This document shows positions 25,230 through 34,796 of a stretch of DNA of 64,000 bases, piece after piece. Below the pieces are notes generated by a model that saw only the letters and a list, made by a program, of their open reading frames with translations, was not told the origin of the DNA and made no database searches. The first letter of the stretch is position 1. Each line of letters starts with the position of its first letter. The DNA comes from Seleniivibrio sp. (GTDB lineage Bacteria > Chrysiogenota > Deferribacteres > Deferribacterales > Geovibrionaceae): NCBI RefSeq assembly GCF_021209385.1, contig NZ_JAJOIL010000028.1, positions 62,001 to 126,000 on the forward strand, in the 5' to 3' direction. Position numbers and translations under genes: made by a program.

Positions 25230-25607
25230 TTACTTAACATCTGTGGGGGTATAGCCCGCTTTATGTATCAGAAACGTGTGTGCCTTGTGGCATGTGATGC
25301 AGGTCACTTTAGGCGCGGTGTTCATCTCCGCCTCGTGGTCGTGACAGCCTATGCAGGTGAGCTGGTCGGGGGTCTTTTTAAAATTCTTTTCGTCACCGTG
25401 ACAAACCTGACATTTAACGCCTGTAAACCCGTGGGCGCTCGACTCCCACTGTTGATATGCTTCCGGTGTCACATCGACATGACACTCGATACAATCTGCC
25501 GTACCCATTTTTTCAGGGTGTCCCTTCACTTTTGAACTCTTTGCCGACGCCGCGCCGAATGCGACGAGCGTGAGCAGCAAAATAAAAACAGCCAGTCTCT
25601 TGCCCAT
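25230..25607 (-). CDS. napM: NapM-like tetraheme cytochrome c
   Basis: 125 residues with a signal peptide (ends AASA) and four CxxCH heme sites: CIECH, CQVCH, CIGCH and CITCH. Desulfovibrio desulfuricans carries a small multiheme NapM in napCMADGH, and the order here (M-A-D-G-H) matches apart from the missing napC. It probably delivers electrons to NapA in the periplasm, in the role NapB plays elsewhere. GGAGG lies before the ATG; it leads the operon, 15 nt before napA. A GCCGCAC/GTGCGGC hairpin lies in its leader. Confidence 0.88.
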   Translation of the reverse strand: MGKRLAVFILLLTLVAFGAASAKSSKVKGHPEKMGTADCIECHVDVTPEAYQQWESSAHGFTGVKCQVCHGDEKNFKKTPDQLTCIGCHDHEAEMNTAPKVTCITCHKAHTFLIHKAGYTPTDVK

Positions 25608-25804
25608 AAAAAATACCTCCGGTTATCGTTCGGGATGTTAACGTACTCAAGCCGCACTGGGTGCGGCATCTGGGGTAAGTAGTTTAACATCGTTATTTCT
25701 GATTCAAGACTAACGCTATTTTTGTAAATGAGGGATTAAGGTTGTAAGAGTACTGTAAATTATGTAAATACAGCTTATGACCGTTATTTATACTCTTTGA
25801 CCGG

Positions 25805-25833
25805 TTGCTTATAAAGGCGCACGGGGGTATATT
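25805..25833 (+). promoter_or_regulatory. Candidate promoter of the FAD-dependent oxidase gene
   Basis: TTGCTT (25805..25810), 17-bp spacer and TATATT (25828..25833), 25 nt before the start codon. The -10 matches 5 of 6, the -35 only 3 of 6. Divergent from the nap operon. Confidence 0.45.
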
Positions 25834-25858
25834 AAATTATAAAACACCGGAGGGAGTT

Positions 25859-27040
25859 ATGGCTCATTTCGACTTTATTGTGGCGGGCAGCGGCGTCAGC
25901 GGCATGGTTTTCGCCCGTAAAATGGCTGAGAAGGGAAAAAAGGTTCTGGTTCTGGAGAAGGCTGACAGAGCCGGAGGATGCCTCGCATCCGCATCATATG
26001 ACAATTTCTGGCTGGAGCTTGGCGGACACACCGTTTACGCTTCATATTCATCATACATATCCGCAATGAGAAGCGCGGGAATGGAGCAGGATTTTCTGCC
26101 AAGAAAAAAGGTGCCTTTCCGTATGCTCACATCAGCTGGGCTTGTTCCGCTGTCAAAATGCCTGAACAAGCTGGAACTTTTTTTGAATCTCCCAAAAGCA
26201 CTTTTCGTAAAAAAAGAGGGAAGAACCGTCAGGGACTTCTATTCTGCCTTACTCGGAAAAGGCAACTATGAAAAAATGTTCCGCCCTATGATAGCGGCTG
26301 TCATTTCACAGGAAGGCTCTGATTTTCCGGCAGATATGATGCTGAAAAGCAGACCGAAAGACAAAACACTCCCACGCAGTTTCACCATAAAAGGCGGCAT
26401 GGCAGAATTTATAAAAAAGACTGCAGAAATGGAGAACGTGACACTGAAAACATCATGCGGCGCGGACAGCGTAAGTCTTGACAACGGCATATACACCGTT
26501 ACGGCAGGCGCTGAGGTGTTCACCGCTGATAATTTCACAGCGGCGTGCTACCCCGCAGAAACAGGAAGACTGCTCGCTGACGTTGCACCTGAAATCTCTT
26601 CCATGCTGGCACCTATTCCCAGCGCAAAGGTAGAAAGCGTCGGCGTTGTCCTTAAAAAAAGCGACGTCTCCGTTGGCGAACTGAGCTTCATAATCGCCGC
26701 AGAAGGCGACTTCACATCCGTGGTGTCCAGAGACGTGGTGGAAGATGCACATTACCGCGGATTCGCTTTCCACTTCAAACCTGACAGGCTGACTGATGAA
26801 CAAAAAACTTCAATAATAGAAAAGAGTTTAAACACAGACAGGTCAAAATTCGTGCATAAGGCGGAAACAGTGCATTACTGCCCCACCCTTAAACTCGGAC
26901 ACGAAGAGATGCTGGAAAAACTCGACAGTCTCGTTGTTAAAACCAAAGGTCTTTACATAACAGGCAACTGGTTCACAGGACTTGCCATTGAGGACTGTGC
27001 GATGCGCAGTGCCAGAGAAGCGGCAAGGGCAATACTATAA
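25859..27040 (+). CDS. FAD-dependent amine oxidase/protoporphyrinogen-oxidase-like protein
   Basis: 393 residues from ATG 25859, which follows GGAGGGAGTT. The N-terminal Rossmann motif is IVAGSGVSGMVFARKMAEKG followed by EKADRAGGCLAS; the C-terminal FAD motif is ITGNWFTGLAIEDCAMRS. The fold is that of HemG/HemY-type protoporphyrinogen oxidases, phytoene desaturases and UDP-galactopyranose mutases. An oxygen-independent protoporphyrinogen oxidase role is plausible, but no heme gene adjoins and substrate is unassigned. Confidence 0.75.
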   Translation: MAHFDFIVAGSGVSGMVFARKMAEKGKKVLVLEKADRAGGCLASASYDNFWLELGGHTVYASYSSYISAMRSAGMEQDFLPRKKVPFRMLTSAGLVPLSKCLNKLELFLNLPKALFVKKEGRTVRDFYSALLGKGNYEKMFRPMIAAVISQEGSDFPADMMLKSRPKDKTLPRSFTIKGGMAEFIKKTAEMENVTLKTSCGADSVSLDNGIYTVTAGAEVFTADNFTAACYPAETGRLLADVAPEISSMLAPIPSAKVESVGVVLKKSDVSVGELSFIIAAEGDFTSVVSRDVVEDAHYRGFAFHFKPDRLTDEQKTSIIEKSLNTDRSKFVHKAETVHYCPTLKLGHEEMLEKLDSLVVKTKGLYITGNWFTGLAIEDCAMRSAREAARAIL

Positions 27041-27126
27041 AATATTTTTTAATATTTTTTAAAAATTAACTTAATTTTAACTGACGAATATGCATTATAA
27101 ATCTTTCTTTAAAGGAGGTTTATATC

Positions 27127-27624
27127 ATGGATAATGGTGTTTCACGCAGAGAACTTCTTAAAGCGTCAGTGATAGGCGCTACTGTTGCCATGGGCGGTAT
27201 TGCCACTGCACATGCCGGAGAGACAACGGATGTCCGCATAGGAAATTCAGTTAAGTCCGCAGACTGGAAAAAGGAGAAACATGTTCCGCTGATTGAAATC
27301 CCCCAAATGATCAAAGCGGGAGAACCTTTTATTGTTACCATGACCGTGGGAAAAGACATCCCTCATCCCAATACGACTGAACATTTTATCGGATGGATAG
27401 CGCTTTATTTCAAACCGGAATCAGGTGCTTTCATAACGCAGCTGGGCAAATACGAATTCTCGGCACACGGAGAATCATCTCTCGGAGCTAATAAAGGTTC
27501 CTCATATGCCGATCCCTGCGCTATGGCAAAAGTTAAGCTGAACACATCCGGAACATTGACAGCAGTGAGTTACTGCAATATACACGGTCTTTGGGAATCA
27601 TCCATTCCCGTAACTGTTGCATAA
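27127..27624 (+). CDS. Tat-exported superoxide reductase (neelaredoxin type)
   Basis: 165 residues. A twin-arginine signal (SRRELLKASVIGATVAMGG, from residue 6) precedes a class II superoxide reductase domain. Iron ligands are His in EKHVPL, His in IPHPNTTEHF and the Cys/His pair in CNIHGLWES. The N-terminal desulforedoxin domain of class I enzymes is absent. The enzyme should reduce superoxide to peroxide in the periplasm; most characterised SORs are cytoplasmic. AAAGGAGG precedes the ATG. Monocistronic, convergent with hxlR. Confidence 0.9.
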   Translation: MDNGVSRRELLKASVIGATVAMGGIATAHAGETTDVRIGNSVKSADWKKEKHVPLIEIPQMIKAGEPFIVTMTVGKDIPHPNTTEHFIGWIALYFKPESGAFITQLGKYEFSAHGESSLGANKGSSYADPCAMAKVKLNTSGTLTAVSYCNIHGLWESSIPVTVA

Positions 27625-27627
27625 GAA

Positions 27628-28032
27628 TTACTGCACAGATATATTATCAGGCTGTTCATACTCGGCGGAGGCGAACATCTCTCTTCCGCCGAGGTATTCT
27701 TCATATTCAATACCCCAGTCTTTCATCATATTAAGTATAGGTATCAGCTTTCTGCCGATATCAGTCAGACGGTACTCAACCTTCGGCGGTATCTGATTGT
27801 AGATATGACGGCTTACAACACCGTCCGCCTCAAGCTCCCGAAGCTGTTTCGCAAGCATCCTTTCCGTTATGCCGTTCATACCTCTTCGTAATTCGCTGAA
27901 ACGAAGCACCTGCGCCTCTGCAATGTGATAAAGTATTATAGCTTTCCACTTGCCCGAAAAAACCGTCATGGTAAGCTCAAAAAAGCAGTTGTAAGACTTT
28001 CCGCACAGATTTTTCGGTTTGCAGTTGCCCAT
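27628..28032 (-). CDS. HxlR-family transcriptional regulator
   Basis: 134 residues, winged helix of the HxlR type (FSGKWKAIILYHIAEAQVLR, then SELRRGMNGITERMLAKQLR). Three N-terminal cysteines (NCKPKNLCGKSYNC) lie where YodB/HypR-like relatives carry their thiol sensor, suggesting redox or electrophile sensing. Divergent from the monooxygenase/flavoprotein pair, with a palindrome between them, and convergent with the superoxide reductase gene. Confidence 0.87.
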   Translation of the reverse strand: MGNCKPKNLCGKSYNCFFELTMTVFSGKWKAIILYHIAEAQVLRFSELRRGMNGITERMLAKQLRELEADGVVSRHIYNQIPPKVEYRLTDIGRKLIPILNMMKDWGIEYEEYLGGREMFASAEYEQPDNISVQ

Positions 28033-28051
28033 AGGAACCTCACTATACTTT

Positions 28052-28063
28052 ATGTAAGTACAT
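28052..28063. promoter_or_regulatory. Candidate HxlR operator
   Basis: ATGTA-AG-TACAT is an inverted repeat 20 bp upstream of hxlR in the divergent intergenic region. HxlR-type proteins bind short GTAC-containing palindromes. Site assignment is by symmetry and position. Confidence 0.5.
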
Positions 28064-28132
28064 GTATTTTTTTACCGTTCTTGCGTTTACTATAGTATCA
28101 GATTATTATTTCCGCAACAAGAGGAGGCTAAA

Positions 28133-28411
28133 ATGTTTATTATCCATGTCACAATGACACTTAAAGACGGTTACGCAGACAAAACACTCGAAGGGCTTCT
28201 TAAAGTCCGCCCCGACGTTCTGAAAGAGGACGGCTGTGGAGAATACACCATAACAAGACTCGGCGATCAGGTTTTCTGTTTTGAAATATGGGAGAGCGAC
28301 GCACACCTTGATGCGCATATGAAACAACCCTATATGACCGAATTTTTTGAAATGACAAAAGACTGGCACAAAGACGATGTGATTTTCAACAGATACGAGG
28401 TGGCAAAATGA
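28133..28411 (+). CDS. ABM/YgiN-type small monooxygenase
   Basis: 92 residues with the dimeric alpha+beta barrel pattern of antibiotic-biosynthesis/quinol monooxygenases: MFIIHVTMTLKDGY, a central DGCGEYTITR and FEIWESDAHLDAHMKQPYM. Such enzymes act on quinols or other aromatics without cofactor. It has GAGGAGG before the ATG and overlaps the next gene (ATGA), so both are probably HxlR-controlled. Confidence 0.82.
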   Translation: MFIIHVTMTLKDGYADKTLEGLLKVRPDVLKEDGCGEYTITRLGDQVFCFEIWESDAHLDAHMKQPYMTEFFEMTKDWHKDDVIFNRYEVAK

Positions 28412-29025
28412 AGGTTTTAGGCATAAACGGCAGTCCCAGAAAGGGCGGAAACACTGAAATTATCGTCAACAGAGTTCTTGACGGACTTAAAAGCCGCGGA
28501 TGGGAAACAGACTATGTGCAGATCGGCGGTCAGGTGTTCCGCGGATGCGTATCCTGCGGAGGATGTTTTAAAAATCAGGACGGCAAATGCGTTCTTAAAG
28601 AGGATAAATTCAACGAAGTTTTTGCAAAAATGGTTGAAGCTGATGCGATAGTTATAGGTTCACCGACATATTTCGCGGACGTTACATCCGAAATCAAGGC
28701 GCTCATGGACAGAGCGGGATATGTCGCCATTGCCAACGGACACCTTCTGAAAGGCAAGATAGGCATGGGCGTTTCTGCTGTTCGCCGCGGCGGTTCCATA
28801 CACACAATAGATTCAATCAACCATTTCCTGCACCTCTCCCGCATGATTCTGCCCGGTTCAACCTACTGGAACATGGTATACGGAAGGGGCAAAGGCGAAG
28901 TACTCAACGACGAAGAGGGGATGGCGAATATGGATCATCTGGCTGCTGTTACCGACTGGCTCGGCAGAGCTATCAAGCCTGTGATAGACAGCTATCCGCT
29001 TTCAGGCGGCTCCTGCGCCGAATAG
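28408..29025 (+). CDS. Flavodoxin-fold NADPH-dependent FMN reductase (iron-sulfur flavoprotein type)
   Basis: 205 residues. FMN-phosphate motif GINGSPRKGGNTE (residues 5-17), then CVSCGGCFKNQDGKC (about residues 48-62), the compact Cys motif of archaeal-type iron-sulfur flavoproteins, and GSPTYFADVTSEIKALMDR. Cytoplasmic flavin or quinone reductase. Overlaps the monooxygenase gene by 4 bp. Confidence 0.85.
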   Translation: MKVLGINGSPRKGGNTEIIVNRVLDGLKSRGWETDYVQIGGQVFRGCVSCGGCFKNQDGKCVLKEDKFNEVFAKMVEADAIVIGSPTYFADVTSEIKALMDRAGYVAIANGHLLKGKIGMGVSAVRRGGSIHTIDSINHFLHLSRMILPGSTYWNMVYGRGKGEVLNDEEGMANMDHLAAVTDWLGRAIKPVIDSYPLSGGSCAE

Positions 29026-29075
29026 AGCTTGAAGCAGTTTGAGGAAGCACTCAAACCAATACAAAAGAAAGACTG

Positions 29076-29189
29076 AGCTTCTTATCTCCCCCTTTGACAA
29101 AGGGGGATTAAGGGGGATTTTCATTGAATTTTAATCAAATCCACCCAACCCTCCTTTATTAAAGGAGGGAGCGGAAGCTAAGCTTATTA
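29076..29189. repeat. C-rich/G-rich double-hairpin element, copy 1
   Basis: CTCCCCCTTTGACAAAGGGGGA (29086..29107) and CCCTCCTTTATTAAAGGAGGG (29149..29169) flank inverted GGGGGATTT / AAATCCACCC segments. AGCTTCTTA (29076..29084) and AGCTTATTA (29181..29189) flank the element as a near-perfect direct repeat; the right copy contains the stop codon of the HAD gene. Same family as 32999..33132 and 36446..36535. Confidence 0.78.
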
Positions 29190-29801
29190 AAAAATAATTT
29201 CCCGCATAGAATACACCGCCCTGTCCGCAATGGATGTGTGATCCTCGTCGGCGAACTGCCGGAGAAAATAGGTGAACACGCCTGCGGCGCGGGCGGATGT
29301 GATTCCCATCCTAGAATCCTCCACCGCAAAACATTCTGTGGCTGCGATGTTTAAGCGTTTCTGAGCCAATAAATATGGCTCTGGATGCGGCTTACCGTTA
29401 ACAATGTCATCGTTGGTCACAATCGTATCGAACGCAGAAAAATCTATGACATCAGAAAATATCTCTATCTCCGCTCTGCTGCTCCCCGTTACGATAGCGC
29501 GCAGAATGGGTCTCTCCATCAGCTCTTTAAATCCATCGGCAATAACAACACCGTGCTTTTTGAAAAAATCCGCTTTTTTGTCTATGAAACTCTGGTTCAG
29601 ATATTCGGGAGTGACCTTTCCGTATTTTCCGGTTATATATCTGAAAATATCCAGCCATGAACTGCCGCTGAAATACATAAAGTCTTCAACGCGCAACCCG
29701 TGTCCGTATATGTCGTGCATAGCATCGTGGAACGCTTTGAAATTGCCCTGTTCCGTGCCGAGAATTGTATTGTCGAAATCCAGAAGTGCCGCCTTGAACA
29801 T
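29187..29801 (-). CDS. HAD-superfamily hydrolase (phosphatase)
   Basis: 204 residues, subfamily IA. Motif I is LLDFDNTILGTE (catalytic Asp about residues 8 and 10), motif II IVTGSS, the motif III lysine is in NGKPHPEPY and motif IV is AVEDSRMGITSARAAG. Resembles phosphoglycolate phosphatase and beta-phosphoglucomutase-type enzymes; substrate unknown. Its ATG directly follows the DUF167 stop (TAG-ATG). Confidence 0.9.
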   Translation of the reverse strand: MFKAALLDFDNTILGTEQGNFKAFHDAMHDIYGHGLRVEDFMYFSGSSWLDIFRYITGKYGKVTPEYLNQSFIDKKADFFKKHGVVIADGFKELMERPILRAIVTGSSRAEIEIFSDVIDFSAFDTIVTNDDIVNGKPHPEPYLLAQKRLNIAATECFAVEDSRMGITSARAAGVFTYFLRQFADEDHTSIADRAVYSMREIIF

Positions 29802-30056
29802 CTATTCTCCAAATACCTTCATAACGTCGCCCTCATCAGCATCTATCTCAAGTGTTTTAAGCCTTGAGGCATGACCTGAAACCAGTTTCACAGAGGATTT
29901 TGAAATCCCCAGTGATTTCGCAACAAACTTCACCAGTTCGTCATTCGCTGCGCCGTCCACAGGCGGTGCGTTAAGCCGTATCTTCGGTCTGCCGTCGTGC
30001 ATCCCCGAATGTTCGGTCTTTTTCGCTCCGGGCTGAACGTATACCGAAAGCTTCAT
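29802..30056 (-). CDS. DUF167/YggU family protein
   Basis: 84 residues from ATG 30056 (MKLSVYVQPGAKKTEHSG). A longer frame to 30128 overlaps the permease gene and is rejected. Diagnostic segments are VQPGAKKTE, RLNAPPVDGAANDELVKFVA and KSSVKLVSGHASRLKTLEI. Function unknown; the fold is small alpha/beta. One base separates it from the permease stop. Confidence 0.88.
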   Translation of the reverse strand: MKLSVYVQPGAKKTEHSGMHDGRPKIRLNAPPVDGAANDELVKFVAKSLGISKSSVKLVSGHASRLKTLEIDADEGDVMKVFGE

Positions 30057-30057
30057 A

Positions 30058-31284
30058 TCAGTCCCTTCTGAGCGCTTCCACAGGGTCGAGCTTCGCCGAC
30101 TGTCTGGCAGGGAAAAGCCCCGCAGCATAGGTTATCACCAGCGAACATGCGGACACGACCACAAAGGTCATAAAGTCCAGTTTCACTGGTATTCTGTCCA
30201 TAAAATACACGTCGGCAGGGAGGGAGATTATTTTGAATTTCATCAGTATGACACAGATGGCAAGTCCAAGAATGTTGCCTATTATCGTTCCGGTGATGCC
30301 TATTATCATGCCCTGACGCTTGAAAATGCCAGAAATTGAGCCTTCGGAAGCTCCCATGGCGCGAAGTATGGCTATATCCCGTTTCTTATCTTTCACAGTA
30401 ACGGTTATCATACTGATAACGTTGAACGAAGCCACTATTATGATAAGAGTCAGGATTATGAACATAGCGTACTTTTCCAGTTTAAGAGCAGAAAAGAGGT
30501 TCTGGTTCATGCTTATCCAGTCCCTTGACCAGAAAGGGAAGTCCAGTTTTTTCTGTATCTCTCCGGCTATCCCTACGGCAAGGTCGAAATCTGTCGTTCC
30601 CACGCTGAAACCGGAAACAACGTCCGACAACCCGAAAAATTCCTGAGCCGCAGACATATCAATGTATGCAAGGGTGTTGTTGTATTCGTACATTCCCGTA
30701 TCGAATATGCCGCACACCATGAAATGCTTCATCTTAGGGGTGATGCCGAAAGGTCCTTTTTTGCCCAGAGGAGAAACCATCGTAATGTTGTCGCCCACGA
30801 CAACGCCGAGATTAGCGGCGAGTTCCTTACCGATGGCTATCATGGGTACACTGCTCTTTTTGTTCAGGTCTGCAAAGGAGCCTTCTTTCATGAATTTGGC
30901 GATGGATGTGACCTTCATCTCGTCGTTCGCGTTTACCCCGCGTATGACGGAACCTGCCACGTTATTGGGACTTGTCAGAAGAACCTGACTGATGATGAAC
31001 GGTGAAACGCCTGTTACGTTCTTAACAGAGGCTATCTTCTGCTGAACGGTGCGCCAGTCCTCGATGGGGCTGACGTCCATGCGGTTCACCACTATGTGAG
31101 CGTTCGCGCCGAGAATACGGTTTTTCAGGTTGTCCGAAAAGCCGCTCATGACGCTTATCACCACTATCAGCGTGGCGACACCCAGAACAATGCCCAGAAC
31201 CGATACTCCCGAAATGAACGAGAGTATACGGTTGGACTTTCTTGATTTTAAATATCTTTTCGCTATAAAGCGTTCAAATTTCAA
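30058..31284 (-). CDS. LolC/LolE-family lipoprotein-releasing permease
   Basis: 408 residues. One N-terminal helix, a large periplasmic domain (about residues 45-260) and three C-terminal helices give the LolC/E FtsX-type topology. The N-terminus FERFIAKRYLKSRK and FISGVSVLGIVLGVATLI are characteristic, as is the C-terminal GLFPARQSAKLDPVEALR. Extracts lipoproteins from the inner membrane for delivery to the outer membrane. No lolD ATPase adjoins. A LolB-like lipoprotein is encoded at 43460..44062. Confidence 0.93.
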   Translation of the reverse strand: MKFERFIAKRYLKSRKSNRILSFISGVSVLGIVLGVATLIVVISVMSGFSDNLKNRILGANAHIVVNRMDVSPIEDWRTVQQKIASVKNVTGVSPFIISQVLLTSPNNVAGSVIRGVNANDEMKVTSIAKFMKEGSFADLNKKSSVPMIAIGKELAANLGVVVGDNITMVSPLGKKGPFGITPKMKHFMVCGIFDTGMYEYNNTLAYIDMSAAQEFFGLSDVVSGFSVGTTDFDLAVGIAGEIQKKLDFPFWSRDWISMNQNLFSALKLEKYAMFIILTLIIIVASFNVISMITVTVKDKKRDIAILRAMGASEGSISGIFKRQGMIIGITGTIIGNILGLAICVILMKFKIISLPADVYFMDRIPVKLDFMTFVVVSACSLVITYAAGLFPARQSAKLDPVEALRRD

Positions 31285-31290
31285 TGGAAA

Positions 31291-32838
31291 TTACTCCCAT
31301 TCGATGGTTGCCGGCGGCTTTGAGCTTATGTCATACGCCACGCGGTTGATGCCTCTCACTTCGTTTATGATGCGGTTTGATATCCTGCCAAGCACTTCAT
31401 ATGGAATGTGCGCCCAGTCGGCTGTCATGCCGTCTGTGGATTCCACCGCGCGGATGGCAACTGCGTTCTCATACGTTCTGTTGTCACCCATAACACCGAC
31501 GGTGTTTACGGGCAGAAGAACAGTGAAAGCCTGCCAGATTTTTCTGTAAAGTCCTGCATTGTGAAGTTCTTCCATGTATATTGCGTCCGCTTCACGCAGA
31601 ACGTCGCATCTCTCTTTTGTCACTTCGCCAAGGACACGCACACCCAGACCGGGTCCGGGGAAGGGGTGTCGCCAAATGAAGTTTTCGCCTATCCCAAGCG
31701 CCGCGCCCACAGCACGCACTTCATCTTTGAACAGTTCGCGCAGAGGCTCAAGAAGTTTGAACTTCATATCCTCCGGCAGACCGCCGACGTTGTGGTGTGT
31801 TTTGATGGTCACGGAAGGTCCGCGGAAAGAGACCGACTCGATAACGTCTGGATATAATGTACCCTGTGCAAGAAAATCGAAGTCGCCCAGTTTTTTGGAC
31901 TCCTCTTCAAAAATCCTTACGAACAGGTTGCCGATGGCTTTTCTCTTCTTCTCAGGGTCGGTCACGCCTTTCAGCGCTTCGAGGAATCTGTCCTCTGCGT
32001 TAACGGCAATAAGGTTCATATGAAAGTGGTTGCGGAAAGCCTCCTCAACCTGTTTGCCCTCGTCCTTGCGCAGAAGTCCGTTGTCAACGAACACGCATGT
32101 AAGTCTGTCGCCGATGGCTCTGTGGATGAGTACCGCCGCAACGGATGAATCCACGCCGCCTGAAAGTCCGCAGAGAACTCTTTTGTCGCCGACCAGTTCG
32201 CGTATGCGCTCAATTTCAGCTTCCACAAAGTTTGCAGGTGTCCAGATCTGCTGGCATCCGCAAACGCCGACCACGAAGTTTTTAAGGATCTGCGCGCCGT
32301 TGTCGGTATGCGCAACTTCGGGGTGGAACTGAATGGTGTATATGGGTCTTGTGTGGTGCTTCATAGCTGCCACAGGAGCGTTTTTCGTATAGGCGATAAC
32401 GTCGAATCCCTCGGGCATTTTCTCCAGTCTGTCGCCGTGGCTCATCCAGACGGTGAATGATTCGGTGTTTATGCCTTCAAAAAACGGGTCTTTTTTTCCG
32501 ATGAAAAGCTCTGCGCGTCCGTATTCCCTGTGGTCTGCGGCGGCAACTTTTCCGCCGAAATATTCGCCTGTGAGCTGGTGTCCGTAGCAGATGCCCAGCA
32601 CAGGCGCGCCGAGATCGTATATTTCTTTTGAAACAGTGGGCGCGTCCTCATCGTAAACTGATGCGGGACCGCCGGAAAGGATTATACCCTTCGCGCCGAA
32701 ATTTCTGATTTTTTCAAAGTCCGCGTTACAGGGGTAAATTTCGCAGTAAACGTTCGCCTCGCGCACGCGTCTGGCGATAAGCTGTGTGTACTGCGAACCG
32801 AAATCCAGTATCAGTACCTTCTGGCTGTGTATGTCCAT
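31291..32838 (-). CDS. guaA: GMP synthase, glutamine-hydrolysing, GuaA
   Basis: 515 residues, full length. Class I amidotransferase domain with catalytic Cys in [10 protein letters not shown] and His/Glu in FHPEV; ATP pyrophosphatase P-loop [11 protein letters not shown]-terminal dimer domain ending KPPATIEWE. Converts XMP to GMP. It follows guaB, but the two are separated by 300 bp of inserted repeat. The guaA Shine-Dalgarno (GGGAGA) is within a 13-bp direct repeat flanking one insertion. Confidence 0.98.
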   Translation of the reverse strand: MDIHSQKVLILDFGSQYTQLIARRVREANVYCEIYPCNADFEKIRNFGAKGIILSGGPASVYDEDAPTVSKEIYDLGAPVLGICYGHQLTGEYFGGKVAAADHREYGRAELFIGKKDPFFEGINTESFTVWMSHGDRLEKMPEGFDVIAYTKNAPVAAMKHHTRPIYTIQFHPEVAHTDNGAQILKNFVVGVCGCQQIWTPANFVEAEIERIRELVGDKRVLCGLSGGVDSSVAAVLIHRAIGDRLTCVFVDNGLLRKDEGKQVEEAFRNHFHMNLIAVNAEDRFLEALKGVTDPEKKRKAIGNLFVRIFEEESKKLGDFDFLAQGTLYPDVIESVSFRGPSVTIKTHHNVGGLPEDMKFKLLEPLRELFKDEVRAVGAALGIGENFIWRHPFPGPGLGVRVLGEVTKERCDVLREADAIYMEELHNAGLYRKIWQAFTVLLPVNTVGVMGDNRTYENAVAIRAVESTDGMTADWAHIPYEVLGRISNRIINEVRGINRVAYDISSKPPATIEWE

Positions 32839-32842
32839 TTAA

Positions 32843-32988
32843 TCTCCCATAAATTTCCCATCCATGGGGAAATTTCTGATAACGTTCAGCGAGGCAAAGC
32901 CTCCGCCTCACTCACTCTCCGTTCGCATCACAGGTAAAACCCGCTCTGCTCACTCTGAGAACTTCATCATGAAGTTTTAGTCTCCCAT

Positions 32989-32993
<5 letters not shown>
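32843..32993. repeat. Variable-stem hairpin array between guaB and guaA, flanked by 13-bp direct repeats
   Basis: TCTCCCATAAATT occurs at 32843..32855 and again at 32981..32993. Between lie AAATTTCCC-ATCCAT-GGGGAAATTT (32851..32875), GAGGC-AAA-GCCTC (32891..32903) and AACTTC-ATCAT-GAAGTT (32960..32976). The duplicated segment, read on the minus strand as AATTTATGGGAGA, carries the guaA Shine-Dalgarno site. This looks like an insertion with target duplication. Confidence 0.82.
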
Positions 32994-34626
<1,633 letters not shown>

Positions 34627-34639
34627 TTACGATTATCGT

Positions 34640-34796
34640 CTAATTAGTAACAAGGCTCATGGATGAGCCTCGCGGTTGTATTTTTTGGCAATTTATTGCT
34701 AAAAAATACATTAGCGTGAGCAAAGTGCAAGCTTTTGCTTGTGCTTTGCGTCACTCCAAAATAACAGGAGGTTATTTTGGAGATAACTAATTAGTA
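34640..34796. repeat. Variable-stem hairpin array between nadE and guaB, flanked by 10-bp direct repeats
   Basis: CTAATTAGTA occurs at 34640..34649 and 34787..34796; the right copy contains the nadE stop codon. Between lie GGCTC-ATGGAT-GAGCC (34653..34668), a long AT-rich stem GTATTTTTT..AAAAAATAC (34677..34708), AAGTGCAAGC-TTTT-GCTTGTGCTT (34720..34743) and CCAAAATAAC-AGGAG-GTTATTTTGG (34756..34780). The linker GCGTGAGCAAAG recurs in other arrays. Confidence 0.82.

Noticed and set aside
25608-25700. FNR/Crp box upstream of napM
   Set aside because: TTGAG-TACG-TTAAC is only a half match to TTGAT-N4-ATCAA; not enough to call a site.
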